Part shown: in pieces, positions 1 to 5,346 of the stretch
Layout: every line of letters begins with the position of its first letter
How positions within the stretch are numbered: the first letter of the stretch is position 1
Source of the DNA: an uncultured Atopobiaceae bacterium
GTDB taxonomy: Bacteria > Actinomycetota > Coriobacteriia > Coriobacteriales > Atopobiaceae
Assembly: GCA_905233865.1 (NCBI GenBank)
Contig: CAJOGH010000025.1
Coordinates: forward strand, 1-9,213
Direction: 5' to 3'
Length of the DNA stretch: 9,213 bases
The notes under the pieces: generated by a model
The model's database searches: none
Told to the model about the DNA's origin: nothing
Seen by the model: the letters and a program-made list of their open reading frames with translations, nothing else
Position numbers and translations under genes: made by a program

Positions 1-25
1 CTGAGCATGCCAGTATGGCGCTGAG

Positions 26-796
26 TTACTCGGCAGCCTTCTGGATCATGGCGTTGAAGCTGTCGGCAACGAGGCTGGCGCCGCCAACGCGGGCGCCGTC
101 GACGTCCTCCTTGTCCAGGAAGCCAGCGACGTTCTCGGGCTTGGCGGAGCCACCGTACAGCACGCGGATGCCGTCGGCCGTCTCCTGGCCAAAGATCTCA
201 ACCAGGGTCTTGCGGATGGCACCACAGACCTCCTGGGCATCCTCAGCCGTGGCGGTCTTGCCGGTGCCGATGGCCCAGATGGGCTCATAGGCGATGACGT
301 ACTTGGAGGGGTCGGTGATCTCAAGGCCCTCGGTGTCCTTCTTGATCTGGTCGACCACGAACTCCACGTGCGTGCCAGCCTCGCGAACCTCGAGGGGCTC
401 GCCGCAGCAGCTGATAGGCACGATGCCGGCGGCCATGAGGGCCTTGGCCTTCTTGTTGATGTCCTCGTCGGTCTCGCCAAAGTAGCCGCGACGCTCGGAG
501 TGGCCGATGATGCAGTAGGTGGCCCCCACGGCGGTCAGCATGTCGCAGCTGGTCTCGCCGGTGTAGGCACCCGAGGCCTCCCAGTACACGTTCTGAGCGC
601 CGACCTCAAAGGGGGCGTTGTCAAACTCGCGGACGCCAGCGACGCCCTTGAGGTCGACCATGGGCGGGCAGACGACGACGTCGACGCTGTCCGCGGGGTT
701 CTCCTTGAGGGCAACGGAGAGGTCCTGCGCCAGGGTAACGGCCTCGGCGTAGGTCTTGTTCATCTTCCAGTTGCCAGCAATCATCCTCTTACGCAT
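26..796 (-). CDS. tpiA: Triosephosphate isomerase
   Basis: A cytoplasmic glycolytic enzyme that interconverts dihydroxyacetone phosphate and glyceraldehyde 3-phosphate. The 256-residue product has the usual family length. Visible active-site elements are the N-terminal GNWKMN (Asn9, Lys11), the electrophile His99 in IGHSERR (97-103), the catalytic base Glu171 in YEPIWAIGTGKTA (flexible loop 6), and the phosphate-binding YGGS at 214-217. The frame stays open upstream to 856, but the start at 796 fits the family N-terminus and has a GGAGG ribosome site (806-810) nine bases before it. The start codon lies inside the end of pgk (8-base overlap, ATGCGTAA), so translation is probably coupled to pgk. 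It is the last gene seen in the gap-pgk-tpiA run. The stretch 130-132 reads CCG where many relatives have CVG, a mild oddity without obvious consequence. Confidence 0.97.
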   Translation of the reverse strand: MRKRMIAGNWKMNKTYAEAVTLAQDLSVALKENPADSVDVVVCPPMVDLKGVAGVREFDNAPFEVGAQNVYWEASGAYTGETSCDMLTAVGATYCIIGHSERRGYFGETDEDINKKAKALMAAGIVPISCCGEPLEVREAGTHVEFVVDQIKKDTEGLEITDPSKYVIAYEPIWAIGTGKTATAEDAQEVCGAIRKTLVEIFGQETADGIRVLYGGSAKPENVAGFLDKEDVDGARVGGASLVADSFNAMIQKAAE

Positions 797-1985
797 CGAG
801 AAGCGCCTCCACTCCGGGAAGGGCCTTGCCCTCGACGAGCTCCATGGAAGCGCCACCGCCGGTGGAGATCCAGCTCATCTTGTCGGCCAGGCCAAACTTG
901 TTGATAGCCGCGACGGAGTCACCGCCGCCGATGATGGACGTGCAGTCAGAGTCGGCCACGGCGCGGGCAACGACCTCGGTGCCGTGCGCGAACGCGTCCT
1001 TCTCAAAGACGCCCATGGGGCCGTTCCAGAACACGGTCTTGGCACCCTTGATGGCCTCGGCATAGAGCTCCTCGGTCTTGGGGCCGATGTCCATGCCCAT
1101 GCGGTCCTCGGGGATCGCGTCGGAGGCAACGGTCTCGATGACGTTGTTCTCGTTAAAGTCGTCGGTCACGACGTTGTCGACGGGCAGCAGGATCTTGACG
1201 CCCTTGTCCTCGGCCTTTTTGAGCATCTCGGCCGCGCGCTCGACCCAGTCCTCCTCCTTGAGGGAGGTACCCACGGTCTTGTAGCCCTTGGCCAGGAAGA
1301 AGGTGTAAGCCATGCCGCCGCCGATGATGATGGTGTCGGCGGAGTCGATCAGGTGGTCAAGCACGCCGATCTTGGAGGACACCTTGGAGCCGCCGACGAT
1401 GGCGACGAAGGGACGGTCGGGCTCGGCGAAGATGCCGGTGAGGGTGTCGACCTCCTTCTCCAGGAGGAAGCCCGCGACGGCGGGGATGTAGGCGGCGGGG
1501 CCCACGACGGAGCCCTGGGCGCGGTGAGCGGTGCCGAAGGCGTCGAGGACGAAGATGTCGCCGTAGGAGGCCAGCTTCTTTGCAACCTCGGGGTCGTTCT
1601 TCTTCTCGGCCTTGAGGAAGCGGACGTTCTCAAGAACCAGGATGTCGCCAGGCTTGACGGCGGCGACGGCCTCGGCGGCCTTGTCGCCATACGTGTCGTC
1701 GACGAACTTGACGTCATAGCCGGTCAGCTCAGCGAGCTTGTCGGCAGCGGGCTTGAGGGAGAGCTCGGGCTCGGGGCCGTCGCCCTTGGGGCGGCCGAGG
1801 TGGCTCATCAGGACGATACCAGCGCCCTGCTCCTTGAGGTACTTGATGGTGGGGATGGCGGCACGCACACGCGTGTCGTCGGTGACGTTCTGGTTCTCGT
1901 CCAGGGGGACGTTAAAGTCAACGCGCATGATGACGCGCTTGCCAGCGACGTCAATGTCACGAACGGTCTTCTTGGTAAAGGCCAT
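789..1985 (-). CDS. pgk: Phosphoglycerate kinase
   Basis: Transfers the acyl phosphate of 1,3-bisphosphoglycerate to ADP, giving ATP and 3-phosphoglycerate, in the cytoplasm. The 398-residue protein has the full two-domain PGK fold length. Motifs in order are RVDFNVP (21-27), SHLGRPKG (61-68) supplying the basic substrate patch (Arg21, Arg39, His62, Arg65), LENVRF (118-123), DAFGTAHRA (148-156), GGSKVSSK (198-205), NGPMGVFE (321-328), GGGDS (353-357) and the nucleotide-site STGGGAS (374-380). The start at 1985 gives the family-typical MAFTKKTV N-terminus and is preceded by a GGAGGAG ribosome site. A longer frame to 2009 would place that site inside the gene, so I rejected it. It lies downstream of gap, with a strong hairpin between them, and overlaps tpiA by 8 bases. 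No separate promoter is evident in the 91 bases before it, so it is probably read from the gap promoter. Confidence 0.97.
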   Translation of the reverse strand: MAFTKKTVRDIDVAGKRVIMRVDFNVPLDENQNVTDDTRVRAAIPTIKYLKEQGAGIVLMSHLGRPKGDGPEPELSLKPAADKLAELTGYDVKFVDDTYGDKAAEAVAAVKPGDILVLENVRFLKAEKKNDPEVAKKLASYGDIFVLDAFGTAHRAQGSVVGPAAYIPAVAGFLLEKEVDTLTGIFAEPDRPFVAIVGGSKVSSKIGVLDHLIDSADTIIIGGGMAYTFFLAKGYKTVGTSLKEEDWVERAAEMLKKAEDKGVKILLPVDNVVTDDFNENNVIETVASDAIPEDRMGMDIGPKTEELYAEAIKGAKTVFWNGPMGVFEKDAFAHGTEVVARAVADSDCTSIIGGGDSVAAINKFGLADKMSWISTGGGASMELVEGKALPGVEALLDA

Positions 1986-2006
1986 CTGCTCCTCCTTCTT
2001 GGGTAG

Positions 2007-2052
2007 CAAACAAAGAGGCGCGGCCGCGGCTGTGTGCTGCGACCGCGCCCCT
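2007..2052 (-). terminator. Terminator-like hairpin between gap and pgk
   Basis: Just after the gap stop codon, the minus-strand transcript can fold a long G+C-rich stem. Positions 2043-2052 pair with 2014-2023 (ten pairs, one a G-U wobble). The stem then continues through a further G-U wobble and three G/C pairs (2039-2042 with 2024-2027), one mismatch and two more pairs, around a 5-base loop at 2031-2035. The transcript then reads UUUGUUU (2013-2007 on the minus strand), an interrupted U-run. This looks like an intrinsic terminator, but pgk starts only 22 bases beyond the U-run and lacks an obvious promoter. Partial termination, or 3' protection of a processed gap message, is therefore more likely than a complete stop. 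The plus strand has no T-run after the stem. Confidence 0.7.
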
Positions 2053-2076
2053 ACTCATGCGGGAAGTATGCCTAAC

Positions 2077-3102
2077 TTAGGCGACGAACTTCTCGAAGTA
2101 CTTGATGGTGCGGACCATCTGAGAGGTGTAGGAGTTCTCGTTGTCGTACCAAGAGGTAACCTGAACGAGGCTCTGGCCGTTGCCGAGGTCCTGGACCATG
2201 GTCTGGGTGGCGTCGAAGATCGAGCCGTGGGTCTCGCCGACGATGTCGTGGGAGACGATCTCGTCCTCGTTGTAGCCGAAGGTCTCGGGGATGGTCTCGG
2301 CGTAAGCCTTCATGGCAGCGTTGACCTCGTCGACGGTGACCTTCTTGTCAACGACGGCGTAGAGGTTAGTCAGCGAGCCGGTGGGCGTCGGGACGCGCTG
2401 GGCGGCACCGATGAGCTTGCCGTTGAGCTCGGGGAGAACCAGGCCGATGGCCTTGGCGGCACCGGTGGAGTTGGGGACGATGTTCTCGGCGCCGGCGCGG
2501 GAGCGACGGAAGTTGCCCTTGCGCTGGGGGCCGTCGAGGATCATCTGGTCGCCGGTGTAGGCGTGGATGGTGGTCATGATGCCGGAGACGATGGGGGCGA
2601 AGTCGTTCAGACCCTTGGCCATCGGGGCGAGGCAGTTGGTGGTGCAGGAGGCAGCGGAGATGATGTTGTCATCAGCGGTGAGCTGCTCGTGGTTGACGTT
2701 GAAGACGATCGTGGGGAGGTCGTTGCCCGCGGGAGCGGAGATGACGACCTTCTTGGCGCCAGCGTTGATGTGAGCCTGGGCCTTGTCCTTGGAGGTGTAG
2801 AAGCCGGTGCACTCGAGAACGACGTCGACGCCGAGGTCGCCCCAAGGAAGGTTGTTGGCGTCAGCCTCCTTGTAGATGGTGATCTCCTTGCCATCAACGA
2901 TGATGGAGTTCTCGGTGGCGCTCACCTCGTGATCGCGGGAGTAGTTGCCCTGGGTGGAATCGTACTTAAGAAGGTAGGCGAGCATCTCGGGAGAGGTGAG
3001 GTCGTTGATCGCGACGATCTCGGAACCCTCGTGACCGAACATCTGACGGAAGGCCAGACGGCCGATGCGACCAAAACCGTTGATTGCAACCTTAACTGCC
3101 AT
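2077..3102 (-). CDS. gap: NAD-dependent glyceraldehyde-3-phosphate dehydrogenase, type I
   Basis: Oxidises and phosphorylates glyceraldehyde 3-phosphate to 1,3-bisphosphoglycerate with NAD+, in the cytoplasm. The 341-residue product is normal length. It has the Rossmann motif NGFGRIGR (8-15), Asp34 at the position that favours NAD over NADP, the catalytic Cys153 in SCTTNC (152-157), His180 as the base in the TIHAYTGDQ stretch, and a C-terminal WYDNENSY. The sequence after TGDQ (MILDGPQRKG, later VPNSTGAAKAIG) resembles the GapA form of Firmicutes such as streptococci and clostridia. The start at 3102 is chosen for the MAVKVAINGFG N-terminus and its AAAGGAG ribosome site. The frame is open to 3117, but that start would include the ribosome site. 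It follows whiA after 189 bases and heads the gap-pgk-tpiA run, probably from its own promoter. Confidence 0.97.
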   Translation of the reverse strand: MAVKVAINGFGRIGRLAFRQMFGHEGSEIVAINDLTSPEMLAYLLKYDSTQGNYSRDHEVSATENSIIVDGKEITIYKEADANNLPWGDLGVDVVLECTGFYTSKDKAQAHINAGAKKVVISAPAGNDLPTIVFNVNHEQLTADDNIISAASCTTNCLAPMAKGLNDFAPIVSGIMTTIHAYTGDQMILDGPQRKGNFRRSRAGAENIVPNSTGAAKAIGLVLPELNGKLIGAAQRVPTPTGSLTNLYAVVDKKVTVDEVNAAMKAYAETIPETFGYNEDEIVSHDIVGETHGSIFDATQTMVQDLGNGQSLVQVTSWYDNENSYTSQMVRTIKYFEKFVA

Positions 3103-3120
3103 ACTATCTCCTTTCACAGG

Positions 3121-3152
3121 GCCCGCGCGACACGCTCTGTGCGCTCACGGGC
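3121..3152 (-). other. Possible 5'-leader hairpin of gap
   Basis: The leader of gap contains GCCCGTG (3146-3152, read on the minus strand) and CGCGGGC (3121-3127), which can pair over seven positions including one wobble. The loop is large and partly structured. It ends four bases before the GTGAAAGGAG ribosome site. It might protect the 5' end of an abundant glycolytic message or affect ribosome access. In such G+C-rich DNA a stem this size may also be chance. Confidence 0.3.
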
Positions 3153-3179
3153 TTATGACAACGCTATTCATCTTAGCGA

Positions 3180-3208
3180 ATTCTGGGGCTCACGGGCCGC
3201 GAACACAA
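3180..3208 (-). promoter_or_regulatory. Candidate gap promoter
   Basis: On the minus strand a TTGTGT (3203-3208) and a CAGAAT (3180-3185) lie 17 bases apart, a weak match to a housekeeping -35/-10 pair. A second possible -10, TAAGAT (3170-3175), lies closer to gap but has no good -35. The surrounding 3153-3225 is clearly more A+T-rich than its neighbours, as expected for a promoter. The pair is overlapped by a loose inverted repeat, CACAA (3204-3208) and TTGTG (3221-3225). Confidence 0.35.
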
Positions 3209-3252
3209 AATCTGTAGGGATTGTGACGCCAGCGGCGGACGCGCTCGCGCAT

Positions 3253-3270
3253 GCTCTTGTCGACAAGAGC
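3253..3270. repeat. 18-base perfect palindrome upstream of gap
   Basis: Positions 3253-3270 read GCTCTTGTCGACAAGAGC, identical on both strands. The site lies 21 bases after the whiA stop codon and about 45 bases upstream of the candidate gap -35. As RNA it could form a 7-pair stem with a UCGA loop, but neither strand has a T-run after it, so it is not a standard terminator. The same 8-base arm occurs in the inverted repeat at 5217-5234. A protein-binding operator is the most natural reading, with an RNA processing or 3'-end stem for rapZ-whiA as the alternative. Confidence 0.6.
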
Positions 3271-3291
3271 CTAAGAATGCACGTGCGTGCG

Positions 3292-4233
3292 CTAACGGGC
3301 CTCGTCCTGGGCCTGCTCCACGAGCTCGCGCAGACGCAGCATGCGGTGGTAGAGCGCGGACTTGGAGATGGGCGGGACATGGACGCGGCCCAGGTCGCGC
3401 AGGGAGAGCTCGGGATAGGCGCTACGAAGGCGGCAAAACTCGCGAACCGTAGGCGGGAGGTTGTCGAGGCCTATGAGCTCGCTGGCCTGGGCGATGAGGT
3501 CAAGCTGCTCCGCGGCGGCGTCGACCGAGCGGCCCTGGTTGGCTATCTCGGCGTTGACCAGGCGGTTGACCTCGTTCTTGCGCGACTTCATGTCATGGAC
3601 CTTGGTGACGGCCATGGCGCTGAGCGTACCTCCCATGGCGCGGAGCACGCTGACGACGTCGTCGAAGCTCTTGAGGTAGACCACGAACGAGCCGCGGCGG
3701 CGGTTGATGCGCGCGCAGGGCCCGACGTCGGCCACGAGGTCGGCGATGTCATCGGCAAGGGTCTCCCCCATCACCGCCACCTCCATGTGGAAGTCGCCGC
3801 GCGGGTCGGCGATGAAGCCGCCGGCCATGAACGCGCCGCGCAGGTAGGCCGTACGGCAGCAGGGCTTTTGCAGCAGCTCGTGGGGCACGCCCGGGGCCAG
3901 GCGGCGGTCGGCGCCCAGAATGCCCATGCTCACGAGGGCCTCGTCGAGACCGGGCTGCGCGGGCATCTCGATGAGGTAGTTGCGCGTCTTGTGCAGGACC
4001 GAGCGGCGGACGGTCAGGGGCGTGTCCAGGCCAAAGAGCTCGTGGGCGAGCTTGATGACCGTGCGGGCGACGGCGCCGGTCTCCGTGGAGACGCGGATGG
4101 CGTAGTGGCCCGAGCCGCCGAACGACAGCGTGCCACAGACTCGGACGAGGGCCGAGAGGTGTGCGAGGTCGCATGAAGGGCAGGAGCCCTCCACGCGGGA
4201 GAGCTCGTCTTTGACCTCCGCGGTGAAGCTCAT
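3292..4233 (-). CDS. whiA: WhiA family DNA-binding regulator
   Basis: WhiA proteins are DNA-binding regulators. In Streptomyces WhiA drives sporulation septation genes, and in Bacillus subtilis the homologue affects cell division and chromosome segregation. The 313-residue product has the family N-terminus MSFTAEVKDEL and a LAGLIDADG-type endonuclease-like fold that has become non-catalytic, recognised by AYLRGAFMAGG (129-139). It also carries the conserved SRKNEVNRLVNAEIANQ (217-233) and a C-terminal helix-turn-helix with SLRDLG and ISKSALYHR (277-297). The frame is open far upstream to 4425, but that extension overlaps rapZ and is not WhiA-like, so the start at 4233 is preferred. The start shares one base with the rapZ stop (TAATG), indicating translational coupling. 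An ordinary YvcK/GlmR gene is missing between the two. The targets in this organism cannot be read from the sequence. Confidence 0.95.
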   Translation of the reverse strand: MSFTAEVKDELSRVEGSCPSCDLAHLSALVRVCGTLSFGGSGHYAIRVSTETGAVARTVIKLAHELFGLDTPLTVRRSVLHKTRNYLIEMPAQPGLDEALVSMGILGADRRLAPGVPHELLQKPCCRTAYLRGAFMAGGFIADPRGDFHMEVAVMGETLADDIADLVADVGPCARINRRRGSFVVYLKSFDDVVSVLRAMGGTLSAMAVTKVHDMKSRKNEVNRLVNAEIANQGRSVDAAAEQLDLIAQASELIGLDNLPPTVREFCRLRSAYPELSLRDLGRVHVPPISKSALYHRMLRLRELVEQAQDEAR

Positions 4234-5132
4234 TAGAACTCCGCCCGCGCGAGGTCGCGGTGGGAGAGCGACACGTGATAGCCCTCCCCCTTGAGGAAGG
4301 CGGCGGTCTGGAGCGCCAGGACGACCGAGCGGTGCTGGCCGCCGGTGCAGCCAACCCCGATGGACAGCTGCGGCTTGCCCTCGCTCACGTAGCCGGGCAT
4401 GACGGTTGAGAGCAGCTGACACCACGCGTCCAGGAAGGCGCGGGTCTGCGGGTGCTCCAGGACGAAGTCAGCCACGGGGTCGTCCAGGCCGGTAAGCTCG
4501 CGCAGGTTGGGGTCGTAGTAGGGGTTGGGCAGGAAGCGGACGTCGATGAGCAGGTCGGCCTCGGCGGGCATGCCGTAGCGGAAGCCGAACGAGAAGACGT
4601 GCACCTCCAGGAGCTGCTGGTCGGAGAGCTCGGAGTAGTAGCCGTGCAGCTTGGCGCGCAGCTGCGAGGTGTACATGGTGGACGTGTCCAGGACATGGTC
4701 AGCCTGGGCGCGGACGGGCTCGAGCAGCTCGCGCTCGCGCCGGATGGCCGTGAGCACCGGCTCGCCGGAGGCGGCAAGCGGGTGGCGGCGGCGCAGCTGG
4801 CTGTAGCGACGGCGGAGAACCTCGTCGGAGGCGTCCAGGAACAGCAGGCTGTAGGTGAGCTCGTGGGCGGACAGGCTCTGGAGGGCGGCCTCGAGCTGGT
4901 GCTCGATGCCGTTGGAGCGGGCGTCACAGGCCACGGCAAGGTGGCGGTGGACACCCTGGCCTTGGCCCACCAGGCGGGCGAGGTCCAGGATGAGCGAGGG
5001 AGGCAGGTTGTCGATGACGTAGTAGCCCAGGTCCTCGAGGGTATGCATGGCCACGGTCTTGCCCGCGCCGCTCATGCCCGTGATGACGATGACGTCAGGG
5101 ACGGTCTTGGTTATGGTGCCTGCGCTGTCCAT
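4233..5132 (-). CDS. rapZ: RapZ/YvcJ family nucleotide-binding protein
   Basis: A cytoplasmic P-loop protein. In Escherichia coli RapZ is the adaptor that directs RNase E to the small RNA GlmZ and so tunes glucosamine-6-phosphate synthesis. In Gram-positives the homologue YvcJ binds and hydrolyses nucleotides, with a less clear role. The 299-residue product has Walker A GMSGAGKT (19-26), the adjacent conserved GYYVIDNLPP (36-45), a hydrophobic Walker B-like LLFLDAS (96-102), and the family-defining C-terminal motifs DVRFLPNPYYDP (197-208) and GCTGGQHRSV (261-270). The start at 5132 has a GGAGGAG ribosome site eight bases upstream. A longer start at 5174 would run through the probable -10 element, so I rejected it. 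It is the first gene of the leftward rapZ-whiA unit. In a relative without GlmZ the RNA role may not apply. Confidence 0.95.
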   Translation of the reverse strand: MDSAGTITKTVPDVIVITGMSGAGKTVAMHTLEDLGYYVIDNLPPSLILDLARLVGQGQGVHRHLAVACDARSNGIEHQLEAALQSLSAHELTYSLLFLDASDEVLRRRYSQLRRRHPLAASGEPVLTAIRRERELLEPVRAQADHVLDTSTMYTSQLRAKLHGYYSELSDQQLLEVHVFSFGFRYGMPAEADLLIDVRFLPNPYYDPNLRELTGLDDPVADFVLEHPQTRAFLDAWCQLLSTVMPGYVSEGKPQLSIGVGCTGGQHRSVVLALQTAAFLKGEGYHVSLSHRDLARAEF

Positions 5133-5165
5133 GCCGTGCGCTCCTCCGCTCTGGTTGCTTTGGCA

Positions 5166-5196
5166 ATTGTACATGGAAGGGCGCGGCGAGTGTCGT
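5166..5196 (-). promoter_or_regulatory. Probable rapZ-whiA promoter
   Basis: On the minus strand a good -10, TACAAT (5166-5171), lies 33 bases before the rapZ start, leaving a short leader with the ribosome site. The best -35 candidate is ACGACA (5191-5196), four of six consensus bases, with a long 19-base spacer. The -10 is more convincing than the -35. Confidence 0.5.
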
Positions 5197-5216
5197 GCGC
5201 CATAACGAAGAGGCTC

Positions 5217-5234
5217 ACAAGAGCAGGCTCTTGT
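5217..5234. repeat. Inverted repeat between rapZ and the ABC operon
   Basis: ACAAGAGC (5217-5224) and GCTCTTGT (5227-5234) are perfect 8-base inverted arms separated by AG. The site sits between the two divergent promoters, about 20 bases behind the candidate rapZ -35. It also lies just upstream of the A+T-rich stretch that probably starts the rightward operon. Its arms are the same 8-mer as in the palindrome at 3253-3270, but with the half-sites in the opposite order. No T-run follows on either strand. An operator serving one or both promoters is the simplest guess. Confidence 0.6.
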
Positions 5235-5258
5235 CGGCCAGCTCTCGTCAATGATGGA

Positions 5259-5312
5259 TATAGTGTTTCTTTGGCGCGAACGCCATTAGCCCTTCCTGAA
5301 GCTGGGTAGAAT
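5259..5312 (+). promoter_or_regulatory. Candidate promoter region of the ABC exporter operon
   Basis: Two possible -10 elements face right: TATAGT (5259-5264) and TAGAAT (5307-5312). Neither has a convincing -35 at 16-18 bases. For the first, TTGTCG (5231-5236) is 22 bases away and overlaps the inverted repeat. The second would give a leader of about 28 bases containing the GGAAGGAG ribosome site at 5331-5338. A promoter must lie somewhere here, because the operon is divergent from rapZ, but the exact element is uncertain. Confidence 0.3.
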
Positions 5313-5346
5313 TTGAGAGTTTCACGATAAGGAAGGAGCTTACCTG

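Noticed and set aside
1..25. Downstream of tpiA: a short GCCA-N3-TGGC inverted repeat and two CTGAG copies
   Set aside because: The arms are only four bases long and the stretch is too short to judge. No gene end, terminator or next start can be supported.
3204..3225. Rex-type redox operator upstream of gap
   Set aside because: Rex sites read TTGTGA...TCACAA. The repeat here has the halves in the reverse order (CACAA...TTGTG), so it does not fit, although Rex control of gap is known elsewhere.
1738..4176. A very long open frame (812 codons) on the plus strand opposite pgk, gap and whiA
   Set aside because: It lies antisense to clearly recognised genes and crosses their boundaries. It is low in complexity (rich in Val, Gly, Asp, Ala, Leu), as expected from reading G+C-biased codons backwards. 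No known domain is visible.
5190..5194. GACAC, the Streptomyces WhiA core site, near the rapZ -35 (another at 3129-3133 in the gap leader)
   Set aside because: A 5-base motif is expected about this often by chance in the intergenic DNA searched on both strands, so it is no evidence for WhiA autoregulation.
5251..5289. A 12-residue open frame (MMDIVFLWRERH) that could be a leader peptide for the exporter genes
   Set aside because: No ribosome site precedes it, it overlaps candidate promoter elements, and no attenuator hairpins follow it.
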